A stretch of DNA of 64,000 nucleotides from Desulfatibacillum alkenivorans DSM 16219. Its GTDB lineage: Bacteria; Desulfobacterota; Desulfobacteria; Desulfobacterales; Desulfatibacillaceae. The notes beneath the pieces were generated by a model. That model ran no database searches, had not been told where the DNA came from, and was given only the letters and a program-made list of their open reading frames with translations. Shown one piece after another: positions 53,103 through 63,066 of the stretch. The position numbers and the translations under genes are program-made. Within the stretch, counting starts at the first letter, position 1, and every line of letters starts with the position of its first letter. The stretch covers positions 80,807 to 144,806 of the forward strand of contig NZ_FQZU01000011.1 in assembly GCF_900142135.1 (NCBI RefSeq), in the 5' to 3' direction.

Positions 53103-53570
53103 TTATGGATTCACAAGGGTTTGAAGCGCATCAATCGCCTCCGCCAAGCCCTTTTTGCCGTCCCCGCCCACATCCCATTGTTGAAGGGCATCGCTCACAG
53201 CCTGATCAATATCCTCCTGGGTGTAACAGGGAGGCAGGGTTGTTGAGGTGGTGGAACTGGTGGTGGTTGTACTTGTCGTTGTGGTGGTCGTCGTAGTGGC
53301 CCAGGTGGTCGTCGTGGTTGTCGTCGTGGTGGTGGTGGTCGGCCGGGTGGTCGTTGTTGTTGAGGAAGTGGTCGTCGTGGTCGTGGAGGTGATGGCGGAC
53401 GGTTTGTCCTCAGGATCCTCCATGCTCCAAACGCCGCCGGAGCTTTGGGCGGAGGAAAAAGGGACTTGCTCCGCCGGAACGGCGTTGGCGCAAACGCCTG
53501 TAATTAACAATGCTTCCAACAAAAAAATGTGCAAAAGGAATGTGAGCGATCTCTGTTTACAAAATTGCAT
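53103..53570 (-). CDS. Secreted poly-threonine protein with EF-hand-like tail
   Basis: Protein of 155 residues from the ATG at 53570, with AGAGG before it. A signal peptide (KQRSLTFLLHIFLLEALLITGVCANA) is followed by a short linker. A stretch of about 60 residues is nearly all Thr with some Ser (residues about 58-118). The tail CYTQEDIDQAVSDAL...WDVGGDGKKGLAEAI resembles a calcium-binding EF-hand/dockerin-like turn. Thr tracts of this kind are often O-glycosylated linkers. The GTN-rich opposite strand makes it prone to length change. Function unknown. Confidence 0.7.
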   Translation of the reverse strand: MQFCKQRSLTFLLHIFLLEALLITGVCANAVPAEQVPFSSAQSSGGVWSMEDPEDKPSAITSTTTTTTSSTTTTTRPTTTTTTTTTTTTWATTTTTTTTSTTTTSSTTSTTLPPCYTQEDIDQAVSDALQQWDVGGDGKKGLAEAIDALQTLVNP

Positions 53571-53621
53571 GATTGCCTCTTTTGCAACAAAAAAAACGCT
53601 TAATGGAACTGAAGAAAAATC

Positions 53622-53698
53622 TGGTCGGGGCGAGAGGATTTGAACCTCCAACTTCCTGCTCCCAAAGCAGGCGCGCTACCAGATTGCGCCACGCCCCG
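53622..53698 (-). tRNA. tRNA-Pro (anticodon UGG)
   Basis: A 77-base cloverleaf with acceptor arms CGGGGCG/CGCCCCG, discriminator A and encoded CCA. The anticodon stem-loop CCTGCTTTGGGAGCAGG holds TGG, and the T-arm reads GGTTCAAATCC. It reads UGG for Pro. It stands alone. Confidence 0.97.
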
Positions 53699-53894
53699 TT
53701 CTGAATTGAAGCGTCTGATTACCATGGTTTTTTGATTTGGGCAAGCCAATAGTGGAAAAATCCAGAGCCCGCCCCGGCGCGGAAATTGCATAGCATTCCA
53801 GCCAGTTCTATACTTAATCGCAGCAACAATCCGCATGGGATGCGCCTCTGTGCAACAACATCCATAACCTGCGGATTAAACAAGGAGAACCGCT

Positions 53895-54983
53895 ATGCAA
53901 AAGGACCATTTCATCACCTCGGACGGAACAAGGATCGATCTCATCCCCGGCTGGTACGAACGCAAAAAATCCTGGCCTTACGGCATCCAAAGCCTCCAGG
54001 AATTCGCCGACAAATGTTTTGACGGCACCCCGGACGCCTATCCCAAGGGCTACGGCTTTTTTGTCAACAAGGTCGTTGTGTTCAACTATTTCCGGGAAAT
54101 CCTGAACGAATGCTTTTTGGGCCGGGACAAATTCCCCATGGCCCTGGATATCGGCACGGGCCCGGGCATCCAGCCCAGGCTTTTAAAGGCCGCCGGCATG
54201 TGCGATGAGGCCTGGGGCATTGACATCCTGCATCGCGACACGGAGTTCACCGACGAAAACACCTTCGAATACCTGGAGGAAATGAACCGCACCTACCAAT
54301 CCCGGGACAAAGGCAAGCAGCAGGAACTGGCCAATATCATGGACTTTTTAAACGGACAGCTGGGCAACTGGTATCCCCTGCCCATGCTTTCCACGATTTT
54401 CGATCCGTCCCGGCCCCACGGCCTGGACAAATACGTGGTGGACGACTTCATGACCTGGGACCCTCCGGGCGGCGAGAAATTCGACCTCATCACCGGCATC
54501 ATGTGCATCGAATATTTTGACGAACGCCCCTTGTTAAAAAAGGTTCAATCCCTCTTGAACCCGGACGGCGTGTTTTTCGTCATTGTGGATTATTGGCACG
54601 AGGTGTGCGGCGGCTCCATGCAGCTTCCCATGGACGCCCCCTGGCTCCACTGCCGCCTGACCCGGGAGGATTTGATCCGGTATTATAAAGAGGTAAGGCC
54701 GGGCGAAGCCCAGGCCGCGGAAACCTGCATCTATTTCGCCCGCAGCCACCTGACCCCTTACGACTACAACGACGCCGGAATCGCCGCGGGCATGAAGCTC
54801 ATCTCCGCCCGGCGTTCGCTCCTGAACAATCAGACCAACGTCAACGTGGTCAATTCCAATGAAGGCGGCATGTACGAATATTTTCACGGAACCATCACGC
54901 CCCAGGCCAAAAAGGTCAACCCCTACTTCACGCCGCCCGACGCCTTCACCCAATACCTGACCCTGGTGTTTGTGAAAGAGTAA
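53895..54983 (+). CDS. SAM-dependent methyltransferase-like protein
   Basis: Cytoplasmic protein of 362 residues. The AdoMet-binding motif I ALDIGTGPGIQPRLLKAAG lies near residues 82-100, followed by the acidic end of strand 2 (EAWGIDI). Strand 4 is FDLITGIMCIEYFDE and strand 5 FFVIVDYWHEV. The long N-terminal (1-75) and C-terminal parts probably bind the substrate, which is unknown. AAGGAGAA precedes the ATG. It stands between tRNA-Pro and a repeat array with no partner gene. Confidence 0.8.
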   Translation: MQKDHFITSDGTRIDLIPGWYERKKSWPYGIQSLQEFADKCFDGTPDAYPKGYGFFVNKVVVFNYFREILNECFLGRDKFPMALDIGTGPGIQPRLLKAAGMCDEAWGIDILHRDTEFTDENTFEYLEEMNRTYQSRDKGKQQELANIMDFLNGQLGNWYPLPMLSTIFDPSRPHGLDKYVVDDFMTWDPPGGEKFDLITGIMCIEYFDERPLLKKVQSLLNPDGVFFVIVDYWHEVCGGSMQLPMDAPWLHCRLTREDLIRYYKEVRPGEAQAAETCIYFARSHLTPYDYNDAGIAAGMKLISARRSLLNNQTNVNVVNSNEGGMYEYFHGTITPQAKKVNPYFTPPDAFTQYLTLVFVKE

Positions 54984-55049
54984 GAGGGACGAAAGGCATA
55001 GGCGCGGGTGCTGGAATACAATGGGTCCGCGTCTATGAGAATGCGTGAG

Positions 55050-55186
55050 TAAGTTTTGGGGGACGTCTCAACTTTTTGGGGACGAACTTTTTGGGGACGT
55101 CTCTCAACTTTTTGGGGACGAACTTTTTGGGGACGTCTCTCAAAAACTCAACGAACTTTTTGGGGACGTCTCTCAAAAACTCAATA
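55050..55186. repeat. Tandem TTTTTGGGGACG repeat array
   Basis: Six copies of a unit close to AACTTTTTGGGGACG, some followed by TCTCTCAA, run in the same direction with uneven spacing (15-32 bases). One more relative, GTTTTTGGGGACGTCT, lies at 63909-63923, where an integrase gene is cut short. The remaining gap bases (54984-55049 and 55187-55269) show nothing else. Unequal unit spacing and lack of unique spacers exclude a CRISPR array. Confidence 0.75.
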
Positions 55187-55269
55187 ACGGGTTTTCAGGA
55201 CAGAGTCGTATCCGGCCGGTGTAGCGGAGAGACATAATACCAGGGCGAAAAAGAAAAACTCACTTTAAC

Positions 55270-55995
55270 CTACTGTAAAAACTGTTGAATCGCCCGGGCT
55301 ATGTCCTGGGCCGCGTTGTTCAGGATTTCCTCCCGAACGCGGGAATTGACGCCCATATTGGTCAATTCCACCAACACGGCCGGAGCGTCCGCCCCGGCCA
55401 GGACGGCCAGAGGATAGCCGCCCGCGCGCACCCGGTCGGGGGGCGTGTTGTTTTGCAGATTATTTTTCAAAACATCGGACAACCTGCGGCTGCCGGCGTT
55501 TTGGGATTGCGCCGCGGACTCCCAAGGCCGAGCCTCCAGGGAGGCTTGGACCGCCGCATCTCCCTCCGTTCCGGCGAATTCCGGAGATCGGGCCTGATAA
55601 TAGGCGACCAGAATTCTGGGCTCGCCGCCCCGGCTCCAGTCCTGGCCCGCATGGAGGCTGATAAAAACCCGGGCCTGATTGTGGGCGGCGGCTCCGGCCC
55701 GCTCGTGGAGGGGCAGGTTGTAGTCCCCGTCCCTGGTGAGGACGGTTTGCACCTCTCCCCGGGAATCCAGAATCCCCTTGATTTTTTTCGCCAAGGATAG
55801 AGCGGCCTGTCCCTCATTGACGCCGTCGCCCAGATGGGCGCCGGGGTTCAGGCCTCCGTGGCCCGGGTCCAGAACCGCCACGGGAAGACGCTCTGCATGG
55901 GCGGAAAACGCCCCGAAAAGCAGAAAAAGCGCCGAAACAAAAAAAAGGGTTGACCCAAGGCGCATTTTTTTGACAAAAAAACAGCCCGTTGCCAT
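55270..55995 (-). CDS. N-acetylmuramoyl-L-alanine amidase (Amidase_3)
   Basis: Zinc amidase of about 241 residues that cuts the bond between muramic acid and the peptide of peptidoglycan. A signal peptide ends AHA, followed by VAVLDPGHGGLNPG (zinc His), LNEGQAALSLAKKI-like helix with catalytic Glu (DGVNEGQ), FISLHAGQ (second zinc His) and a C-terminal VELTNMGV where the Glu acts in catalysis. The start at 55995 gives a basic signal start; 55965 is the alternative, and neither has a good ribosome site. It has only the catalytic domain. The 308-base gap before tRNA-Leu contains a GC hairpin at 56101-56124. Confidence 0.82.
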   Translation of the reverse strand: MATGCFFVKKMRLGSTLFFVSALFLLFGAFSAHAERLPVAVLDPGHGGLNPGAHLGDGVNEGQAALSLAKKIKGILDSRGEVQTVLTRDGDYNLPLHERAGAAAHNQARVFISLHAGQDWSRGGEPRILVAYYQARSPEFAGTEGDAAVQASLEARPWESAAQSQNAGSRRLSDVLKNNLQNNTPPDRVRAGGYPLAVLAGADAPAVLVELTNMGVNSRVREEILNNAAQDIARAIQQFLQ

Positions 55996-56303
55996 AAAAT
56001 TGGCGGCCCGGGAGGGGCTCTTTCCGGTTGAGAAAGGCTCCGGCCGCTGGTTCGGCGCGGAAAAACAGGCGAAACTTTTCACGGAGCAAAATCTCCTGAA
56101 GCCCGCCGCCCGTAGTGGGCGGGCGTTTAGGCGGGACGGGAGGTTTGTCTCCTGCCTGTTTGGACTTGACACCCTGTCCCGAATGATATTAACATTTTCT
56201 GATTACGCCGCGCCCTAAAGAACCCGCGCACGGGTCCGGGCGGACAGGCAGCTATAACTAAACGCGACAGCCGGTCCAAGTCAAGCTTTGCCCGGCGGCC
56301 CGT

Positions 56304-56390
56304 GCGAGAGTGGCGGAACTGGTAGACGCGCTGGACTTAGGATCCAGTTCTGGAAACAGAGTGGGAGTTCGAGTCTCCCTTCTCGCACCA
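56304..56390 (+). tRNA. tRNA-Leu (anticodon UAG)
   Basis: An 87-base class II tRNA with acceptor arms GCGAGAG/TTCTCGC and encoded ACCA. The anticodon stem-loop CTGGACTTAGGATCCAG contains TAG, a long variable arm follows, and the T-arm is GGGAGTTCGAGTCTCCC. It precedes tig by about 100 bases. Confidence 0.97.
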
Positions 56391-56492
56391 TGTTTGCAAT
56401 CAGGATCTTGCCGGCCCCCTGGGCGGCAATTTATTTTTTTGGTTTAAAGGCCGCGGCCGATGGATGGAAATCGGCCCAAGGAAAGGATCATT

Positions 56493-57809
56493 ATGCAAGT
56501 AACAGTCGAAGACCTGAGTTCAGTCAAAAAGGTCCTCCATATAGAGGCGCCTGCTGAAGACGTGAAAAAAGCCCTGGACTCCGCTTACGCCGAGCTGAAA
56601 AAACAGGCCAAAGTCAAGGGCTTCAGGCCCGGTAAAGCCCCCCGCTCCGTGCTGGAGCGCCTGTACAAATCCGATGTGGAGTCCGACGTCGCCGGCGAAA
56701 TCATCAGCGACGCCTTCCGCGAAGCCATCATGGAAACAAAGCTGAAAATCGTAGGCCCCCCGGAAATCGAGCCCCCGGCCATCGTTCCGGACGAGCCCTA
56801 CAAATTTGACGCCACCGTGGAAATCTTCCCGGAACTGACGGACCTGGACCTCAAGGGCATCGAACTCAGCAAAAACATGTACAAGGCCACGGACCAGGAA
56901 ATTGAAAACCAGATCGCCATGATCCGCAAGAACATGTCCAGCCTGGAAACCGAAGAGGAGGACCGTCCCGCCAAGGAAGAAGACTTCGTGCTCATCGATT
57001 ATGAAGGCGTCTGCCCGGACGGACAGCCCGACGAACTCCGGTTCACCGAAAACTTCACCATGGAGCTGGGAACCGGCCGCATCCTCAAGGATTTCGACGC
57101 CCAGATCATCGGCATGAAGCGGGACGAGGAAAAGGATTTCGAGATTTCCTTCCCGGAAGACTATTTTAATAAGGAACTGGCCTCCAAACAGGTCAAGTTC
57201 CACGTCAGGCTCAAGGAAATCCGCAAGCAGATTCTCCCCGAACTGGACGACGAATTCGCCAAGGATCTCGGCGAATACGAAACCCTGGACCAGTTGAAGG
57301 ACTCCATCCGGGACCACCTGCAGCAAGGCTACGACCGCCGCTCCGAACAGGAGCTGGACGAGCAGGTCTTCCAGGCCCTTTTGGGCCGGGTGGAATTCGA
57401 GGTTCCCGAAACCCTGATCAAGCACGAAACGGCCAGCATGGTCTCCGAAGCGGAAAGAGCCCTCTCCTACCGCGACATGACCTTTGAAGACACCGGAGCC
57501 ACCAAGGAAGATATGGAAGAGCGCTACCGCGAGCCCGCCGAGCAGCAGGTGCGCCGGTACTTGCTTCTGGATAAAATCGTGGAGCAGGAAAATGTCGAGC
57601 TTCCCGAAGAGGAATTGGAAAACGCATTCAAGGGCATGGCGGAATCCCTGCGTCAACCGCTTGAAATCGTAAAAAAATATTATGCTTCCGACGCCGAGCA
57701 GATGAACATGCTCAGGCAGACCCTCTTGCAGAAGGAAGCCCTGAAGTACGTGAAAAACCTCAATGAAATCAAAGAGGTTGAGCTCGAACTTCAGGAAACG
57801 GAAGAATAA
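56493..57809 (+). CDS. tig: Trigger factor (ribosome-associated chaperone)
   Basis: Chaperone and peptidyl-prolyl isomerase of 438 residues that binds ribosomes at the exit tunnel. The N-terminal ribosome-binding signature GFRPGKAPRSVLERLY is near residue 43. The FKBP-like domain spans about 150-235 (DFVLIDYEGVCPDG..FTMELGTGRILKDFDAQIIGMK), and the C-terminal helical arms follow. The ATG at 56493 follows AAGGAAAGGA; an upstream in-frame ATG at 56460 is less likely. The order tig-clpP-clpX-lon is conserved in many bacteria. Confidence 0.95.
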   Translation: MQVTVEDLSSVKKVLHIEAPAEDVKKALDSAYAELKKQAKVKGFRPGKAPRSVLERLYKSDVESDVAGEIISDAFREAIMETKLKIVGPPEIEPPAIVPDEPYKFDATVEIFPELTDLDLKGIELSKNMYKATDQEIENQIAMIRKNMSSLETEEEDRPAKEEDFVLIDYEGVCPDGQPDELRFTENFTMELGTGRILKDFDAQIIGMKRDEEKDFEISFPEDYFNKELASKQVKFHVRLKEIRKQILPELDDEFAKDLGEYETLDQLKDSIRDHLQQGYDRRSEQELDEQVFQALLGRVEFEVPETLIKHETASMVSEAERALSYRDMTFEDTGATKEDMEERYREPAEQQVRRYLLLDKIVEQENVELPEEELENAFKGMAESLRQPLEIVKKYYASDAEQMNMLRQTLLQKEALKYVKNLNEIKEVELELQETEE

Positions 57810-57959
57810 TTCAATTCCGCTCCATCCCTATTCGGCGGGTCCGGACCTTCACGGCCTTGAATCCGGACCCGCCATCCTGCTTGACGAAACCGCTTTTCGT
57901 TTCTATCTTCTCAATCGAAATTATCTTTTTTCCTGTTCGCCTAATTAAAAGGAGGATGC

Positions 57960-58565
57960 ATGAGTTATATACCTTATGTTGTTGAGCAAACCAGCCGGGG
58001 GGAGAGGACTTACGATATATACTCCCGCCTGCTCAAAGATAGAATCATTTTCCTGGGCACGGAGGTCAACGACGTGGTCGCCAACTCCATCATCGCCCAG
58101 CTCCTTTTTCTGGAGTCCGACGACCCGGAAAAGGACATCAATTTTTACATCAACTCCCCCGGCGGCAGCGTCACCGCCGGCATGGCCATTTACGACACCA
58201 TGGCCTACATCAAGCCGGAAATCACCACCGTATGCATCGGCCAGGCGGCCAGCATGGGCGCCGTGCTTCTGGCGGCGGGCAATCACGGCAAGCGCTATTC
58301 CCTGCCCAACTCCCGCATTCTGATCCATCAGCCCATGGGCGGGTTCCAGGGCCAGGCGTCGGACATCGCCATTCAGGCTCAGGAAATCCTGCGCATGAAA
58401 GAGGCCCTGAACGAAATCCTGGCCTCCCACACGGGCAAACCCTTGGAGCAGGTTCAGCAGGACACGGACCGGGACTATTTCATGAGCCCCGCGGAAGCCA
58501 AGGAATACGGCCTCATCGACCACGTGATCCTGAACCGCGAAGACCTTGATTCCCTCGAAGAATAA
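57960..58565 (+). CDS. clpP: ATP-dependent Clp protease proteolytic subunit
   Basis: Serine peptidase of 201 residues forming a tetradecameric chamber with ClpX. The catalytic triad is Ser98 ([11 protein letters not shown]), His123 (LIHQPMGG) and Asp172 ([10 protein letters not shown]). The N-terminal [20 protein letters not shown] shows the usual short propeptide-like start. AAAAGGAGG precedes the ATG. The gene is 150 bases after tig and is followed by a hairpin and clpX. Confidence 0.97.
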   Translation: MSYIPYVVEQTSRGERTYDIYSRLLKDRIIFLGTEVNDVVANSIIAQLLFLESDDPEKDINFYINSPGGSVTAGMAIYDTMAYIKPEITTVCIGQAASMGAVLLAAGNHGKRYSLPNSRILIHQPMGGFQGQASDIAIQAQEILRMKEALNEILASHTGKPLEQVQQDTDRDYFMSPAEAKEYGLIDHVILNREDLDSLEE

Positions 58566-58587
58566 TTATTTCCAGGATTGAACCCGG

Positions 58588-58614
58588 CCAATCCCCCGTT
58601 AAAGGGGGGATTGG
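58588..58614 (+). terminator. Hairpin between clpP and clpX
   Basis: CCAATCCCCC (58588-58597) pairs with GGGGGATTGG (58605-58614) around a 7-base loop. There is no T run, so it may be an attenuator or processing site rather than a full terminator. Confidence 0.45.
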
Positions 58615-58755
58615 CGCCGGGATTGCATGATAATTTGTAAAAATAGTTCCCGGCCAGCTTGCCAAGAACTCAAAGCATGGCTATACTTAAAACCAGACTT
58701 TTCCGGTTTTAATTGGCTGGAAATTACGCAAATTCTTTATGGAGATTAGAGAAAT

Positions 58756-60006
58756 ATGAGCAAAAAAGGCGACTCCTCGGATCATCTGCGGTGCTCTTTC
58801 TGCGGCAAAAACCAGGATGAGGTGAAAAAGCTCATTGCCGGACCCGCCGTATACATCTGCGATGAATGCATTGAATTGTGCAACGAGATCATTGCCGAGG
58901 AAACCGAAAAAGGGGCCGTGGACTCCGAATTCCAGGACATCCCCACCCCCAAAGAAATCAAGGCCATGCTCGACGAATACGTCATCGAGCAGGACCACGC
59001 TAAAAAAGTGTTGTCCGTTGCGGTTTACAATCATTACAAACGCCTTGACACCGCCTTTGACTCCAAGGACGTGGACATTCAAAAAAGCAACGTCCTGCTC
59101 ATAGGCCCCACGGGCAGCGGCAAAACCCTTCTGGCCCAGACTCTGGCCAGGTTCCTGGACGTGCCCTTCACCATCGCCGACGCCACGGCTTTGACGGAAG
59201 CCGGCTACGTGGGCGAGGATGTGGAAAACATTATCCTCTCCCTGCTCCAAAACGCCGATTACGACGTGGAACGGGCCAAACGCGGCATTGTGTACATCGA
59301 CGAAATCGACAAAATCGCCCGCAAGTCCGACAACCCCTCCATCACCCGGGACGTCTCCGGCGAAGGGGTCCAGCAGGCCCTGCTGAAAATCGTGGAAGGC
59401 ACCACGGCAAGCGTTCCTCCCAAGGGCGGACGCAAGCACCCGCAGCAGGATTTCGTCAAGGTGGACACCTCCAACATCCTGTTCATCTGCGGCGGCGCCT
59501 TCAACGGCCTGGCCGAGCTGATTCAACGCAGGCAGGGCGAAAAAGTCATGGGCTTCGGCGCCAAGGTGCAAACCAAAACCGAAATGAAGATCGGCGATTT
59601 GCTGATCCAGACCCGGCCGGAAGACTTGTTGAAGTTCGGGCTCATCCCCGAATTCGTGGGCCGCTTGCCGGTCATCGCCACCTTGGGCGAACTGGGCGAA
59701 GAGAGCCTGGTCAGAATTTTGACGGAGCCCAAAAACGCCCTGGTCAAGCAGTTCCAGAAACTCTTTGAAATGGAAGGCGTCAAACTTCGCTTCACGGACA
59801 GCGCCCTTTCCGCCATCGCCAAAGGCGCCCTGGATCGTAAATCAGGCGCCAGGGGCCTGCGGGCTATCGTGGAAAAGGCCATGCTGGATATCCAGTACGA
59901 GATTCCTTCCATGGAAAACGTCAAGGAATGCGTCATAGGAGAAGAGGTGGTCATGCACGGCGAAGACCCCATCCTCCTTTTTGAACCCAGTAAAAAGAAA
60001 GCCTGA
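58756..60006 (+). CDS. clpX: ATP-dependent Clp protease ATPase subunit ClpX
   Basis: AAA+ unfoldase of 416 residues that feeds ClpP. The N-terminal zinc domain has [11 protein letters not shown] and CDECIELC (residues 14-40). Walker A is GPTGSGKT (near residue 117), the pore loop GYVGED, Walker [11 protein letters not shown], and sensor 2 [10 protein letters not shown]. The IGF-type ClpP loop appears as VMGFGAKV. It lies in the tig-clpP-clpX-lon block, 24 bases before lon. Confidence 0.97.
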   Translation: MSKKGDSSDHLRCSFCGKNQDEVKKLIAGPAVYICDECIELCNEIIAEETEKGAVDSEFQDIPTPKEIKAMLDEYVIEQDHAKKVLSVAVYNHYKRLDTAFDSKDVDIQKSNVLLIGPTGSGKTLLAQTLARFLDVPFTIADATALTEAGYVGEDVENIILSLLQNADYDVERAKRGIVYIDEIDKIARKSDNPSITRDVSGEGVQQALLKIVEGTTASVPPKGGRKHPQQDFVKVDTSNILFICGGAFNGLAELIQRRQGEKVMGFGAKVQTKTEMKIGDLLIQTRPEDLLKFGLIPEFVGRLPVIATLGELGEESLVRILTEPKNALVKQFQKLFEMEGVKLRFTDSALSAIAKGALDRKSGARGLRAIVEKAMLDIQYEIPSMENVKECVIGEEVVMHGEDPILLFEPSKKKA

Positions 60007-60030
60007 TATCACTGACGGAAATAAAACTTT

Positions 60031-62481
60031 ATGTTCAGCATATCCAAGCTCAAAAAGAGCCAGGAAGATGAAGGAGTTCCCCGCATGAATCTTCCCCTGT
60101 TGCCCCTGAGGGACATAGTCGTGTTCCCCCATATGGTGGTGCCCTTGTTCGTGGGCCGGGACCAGTCCATAAACGCCCTTTCCGAAGCCATGGCCAAGGA
60201 TAAAAGCGTTTTCCTGGTCACCCAGAAAAACGCCTCCGTGGACAACCCGGAGGAAAAGGACCTGCACAGAGTGGGCGCCGTGGGAACCGTCCTCCAATTG
60301 CTGCGCCTGCCCGACGGCACGGTCAAAGCCCTGGTGGAAGGCAAGTCCCGGGCGAAAATCACCGAATTCATCCGCTCCGAAAGCCACTTCCGGGTGGAGC
60401 TGGAGCCCTTGGCCGAACCCGATGTGCAGCAGACCGAGGCGGAAGCCATGGTCCGCACCATCCTGGAAACGTTCAAGTCGTACACCAAGGTCAATAAGAA
60501 CATTCCCAAAGACCTGATGAACAGCCTCAAGGCCATCACGGATCCGTCCCAACTGGCCGACACCGTGGCTTCCCACTTCCAGTTTAAAATCGAGGACAAG
60601 CAAAGCCTCCTGGAAGCCGTGTCGCCCATCGAGCGCCTGACCCTCCTGCTCCAGTTCATGAAGACCGAAATCGCCATCAACGAGATGGAGTTCCGGATCA
60701 AGGGCCGGGTCAAAACCCAGATGGAAAAAACCCAGAGGCAGTACTACCTCAACGAGCAGATGCGGGCCATCCGCAAGGAAATGGGCTCCGACGACGAACA
60801 GGCCGGCGAAATGGACGAATTGGAAAGGCGCATCAAGAAAAAGCGCATGCCCAAGGAAGCCGCCAACCGGGTGCGTCAAGAGTTCAAAAAGCTCAAACTC
60901 ATGAGCCCCATGTCCGCCGAAGCCACCGTGGTCAGAAACTACATCGACTGGTTCCTGGCCCTGCCCTGGTACGAACGCTCCAAGGTCCGCACCGACGTGA
61001 CCGAGGCCGAAAACATCCTGGATCAGGACCACTACGGCCTGGAAAAACCCAAGGAGCGCATCCTGGAATATTTGGCCGTCCAGGCTCTGGTGAAAAAAAT
61101 CCGCGGCCCCATCCTGTGCCTTGTGGGCCCCCCCGGCGTGGGCAAGACCTCCCTCGCCAAGTCCGTGGCCCGGGCCACCAACAGGAAGTTCGTGCGCCTC
61201 TCTTTGGGCGGCGTGCGGGACGAAGCGGAAATCCGGGGACACAGGCGCACCTATATCGGCGCCCTGCCCGGCAAGGTCATCCAGTCCCTTAAAAAGGTGG
61301 GGGTGAACAACCCCGTGTTCTGCCTGGACGAAGTGGACAAAATGAGCATGGACTTCCGGGGAGATCCCTCGGCGGCCCTCCTGGAAGTCCTGGATCCGGA
61401 GCAGAACTCGTCCTTTAACGACCATTACATGGACGTGGACTACGACCTGTCCGACATCCTGTTCATCACCACGGCCAACACCCTGCCGGACATCCCCCTG
61501 CCCCTCCAGGACAGGATGGAGATCATCCGCATTCCAGGGTATACGGAGCTGGAAAAATTCCATATCGCCCGGGGCTACCTTATCCCCAAGCAGTTGAAGG
61601 TGAACGGCCTCAACGACGAAATGGTGCAGATCTCCGATAACGCCGTGTACACCATCATTCGCGGATACACCCGGGAGGCCGGGGTCCGCAACCTGGAGCG
61701 GGAAATCGCCTCGATTTGCCGCAAGGTGGCGCGCATCATCGTCAAGGATCAGCCCGAAGGCCCGGTGCGGGTCACGACCCAGAGCGTCGGCAAGCACCTG
61801 GGGCCCGAACGCTTCCGCCACGGTCAGATCGAACTGGAAGACCGCATCGGCCTGGTCACGGGCCTGGCCTGGACCCAGGTGGGCGGCGAAATCCTGGCCG
61901 TGGAAACCGTCACCATGCCCGGCAAGGGCGAACTCATCGTCACCGGAAAACTGGGCGACGTCATGAAGGAATCCGCCCGGGCGGCGGTCAGCTATGTGCG
62001 CTCCCGCACTCCCAGGCTGTGCATCGATCCCGAGTTCCATAAAAAGCTGGATATCCATATCCACATCCCGGAAGGCGCCATCCCCAAGGACGGCCCCAGC
62101 GCCGGAATCACCATGTGCACCTCCATCGTGAGCGTGCTGACAGGCAGAAAGGTCCGCCGCGACCTGGCCATGACCGGGGAAATCACCCTCCGGGGCAGGA
62201 TCCTGCCCATCGGCGGGCTTAAGGAGAAAATCCTGGCCGCCCACCGGGCCGGCATCAAGGCCATCCTCATTCCCGAGGAAAACGAAAAGGATCTGGCCGA
62301 CATCCCGGCCCGCGTTTTAAAGGCCGTCAAGGTCACGCCCGTAGGCCATATGGATCAGGTTTTGGAGCACGCCCTGGTGCTCAAGGAAGGCGAAGCCCTG
62401 TTCAATGAGGACGCCGACCTGCCCATGGGCTGCGTGGTCCCCAACGGGGTGGAAAATCCGCCTGAAATGCAGATAAACTAG
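60031..62481 (+). CDS. lon: ATP-dependent protease Lon
   Basis: LonA-type protease of 816 residues. The N-terminal substrate-binding domain starts at [19 protein letters not shown]. The AAA+ module has Walker [13 protein letters not shown] (near residue 370) and Walker [11 protein letters not shown]. The protease domain carries the Ser-Lys dyad Ser690 (DGPSAGITM) and Lys733 (GGLKEK). It removes damaged and regulatory proteins. The start at 60031 has only a weak ribosome site; the ATG 18 codons later ([10 protein letters not shown]) is possible. A 10-base-stem hairpin follows. Confidence 0.96.
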   Translation: MFSISKLKKSQEDEGVPRMNLPLLPLRDIVVFPHMVVPLFVGRDQSINALSEAMAKDKSVFLVTQKNASVDNPEEKDLHRVGAVGTVLQLLRLPDGTVKALVEGKSRAKITEFIRSESHFRVELEPLAEPDVQQTEAEAMVRTILETFKSYTKVNKNIPKDLMNSLKAITDPSQLADTVASHFQFKIEDKQSLLEAVSPIERLTLLLQFMKTEIAINEMEFRIKGRVKTQMEKTQRQYYLNEQMRAIRKEMGSDDEQAGEMDELERRIKKKRMPKEAANRVRQEFKKLKLMSPMSAEATVVRNYIDWFLALPWYERSKVRTDVTEAENILDQDHYGLEKPKERILEYLAVQALVKKIRGPILCLVGPPGVGKTSLAKSVARATNRKFVRLSLGGVRDEAEIRGHRRTYIGALPGKVIQSLKKVGVNNPVFCLDEVDKMSMDFRGDPSAALLEVLDPEQNSSFNDHYMDVDYDLSDILFITTANTLPDIPLPLQDRMEIIRIPGYTELEKFHIARGYLIPKQLKVNGLNDEMVQISDNAVYTIIRGYTREAGVRNLEREIASICRKVARIIVKDQPEGPVRVTTQSVGKHLGPERFRHGQIELEDRIGLVTGLAWTQVGGEILAVETVTMPGKGELIVTGKLGDVMKESARAAVSYVRSRTPRLCIDPEFHKKLDIHIHIPEGAIPKDGPSAGITMCTSIVSVLTGRKVRRDLAMTGEITLRGRILPIGGLKEKILAAHRAGIKAILIPEENEKDLADIPARVLKAVKVTPVGHMDQVLEHALVLKEGEALFNEDADLPMGCVVPNGVENPPEMQIN

Positions 62482-62497
62482 TGAAATTTCCGGGCCG

Positions 62498-62525
62498 GCG
62501 TTTGCGCATAAACCCGCGCAAACGC
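62498..62525 (+). terminator. Hairpin after lon
   Basis: GCGTTTGCGC (62498-62507) pairs perfectly with GCGCAAACGC (62516-62525) around an 8-base loop. It lies 17 bases after the lon stop. There is no T run directly after it. Confidence 0.55.
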
Positions 62526-62573
62526 TGGCTCTAACAAAAGTTAAAAAAAAGTGTAACCGGGTTGTTTAATTGC

Positions 62574-62602
62574 TTGACATCCAAAGGCGGAATTGATACT
62601 TA
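62574..62602 (+). promoter_or_regulatory. Promoter of the tRNA-Val/tRNA-Asp pair
   Basis: TTGACA (62574-62579) is an exact -35 element. TACTTA (62597-62602) sits 17 bases later as a fair -10. Transcription would begin near 62609, about 70 bases before tRNA-Val. Confidence 0.6.
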
Positions 62603-62678
62603 ACGAGCGCCTTTAGGAAGGGTTTCACCTGAAACAAAGCAACACAAGGAAACCCGGTTTTAGGAGCTTTCAACGCTC

Positions 62679-62754
62679 GGGCGGGTAGCTCAGTTGGGAG
62701 AGCACCGGCCTTACAAGCCGGGGGTCACAGGTTCAAGCCCTGTTCCGCCTACCA
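62679..62754 (+). tRNA. tRNA-Val (anticodon UAC)
   Basis: A 76-base cloverleaf with acceptor arms GGGCGGG/TCCGCCT (two G-U pairs), encoded ACCA, anticodon stem-loop CCGGCCTTACAAGCCGG with TAC, and T-arm ACAGGTTCAAGCCCTGT. Confidence 0.96.
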
Positions 62755-62755
62755 C

Positions 62756-62834
62756 GGGGGCGTAGTTCAGCTTTGGTTAGAACGCTGGCCTGTCAAGCCA
62801 GAGGTCGCGAGTTCAAGTCTCGTCGTCCCCGCCA
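62756..62834 (+). tRNA. tRNA-Asp (anticodon GUC)
   Basis: A 79-base cloverleaf with acceptor arms GGGGGCG/CGTCCCC, discriminator G and encoded CCA. The anticodon stem-loop CTGGCCTGTCAAGCCAG contains GTC. The D-loop (AGCTTTGGTTA) is about two bases longer than in E. coli tRNA-Asp. An integrase gene begins 230 bases downstream, so the 3' half is a likely phage-type attachment site. Confidence 0.94.
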
Positions 62835-63066
62835 CACCGATTATGAAGGGATATCAAGGATTTTCTTGGTATCCCTTTTTATTTCGCCCAAATTCTCCCG
62901 TTTTCTTCGATTTCCTCAATCTGAACACCTTCAGTTTAATCCCGCATCTCAAAATGACATCCCTCAAGAATCCCATGTCGCCCATTTCTGGCGAACCGTG
63001 AAGACGCCCTATTTTCGTCCCTTTCAACCGCTGCGTGCACACTATATGCACACCCTGGAGACGAAC

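Noticed and set aside
53571..53651. Upstream extension of the poly-threonine protein
   Set aside because: It would read into the tRNA-Pro gene. A proper start with AGAGG and a signal peptide lies at 53570.
55050..55186. CRISPR array
   Set aside because: Units are short, spacing is irregular, there are no unique spacers of constant length and no cas genes are present.
59842..62244. 800-codon open frame on the minus strand
   Set aside because: It lies antisense to the clear lon and clpX genes. The high GC third-position bias removes stops from the opposite strand, and its product is His/Gly/Val-rich with no domain.
62773..63066. Integrase start inside tRNA-Asp
   Set aside because: The frame is open there, but the sequence is tRNA and AT-rich spacer. 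GGAG before 63067 gives the credible start.
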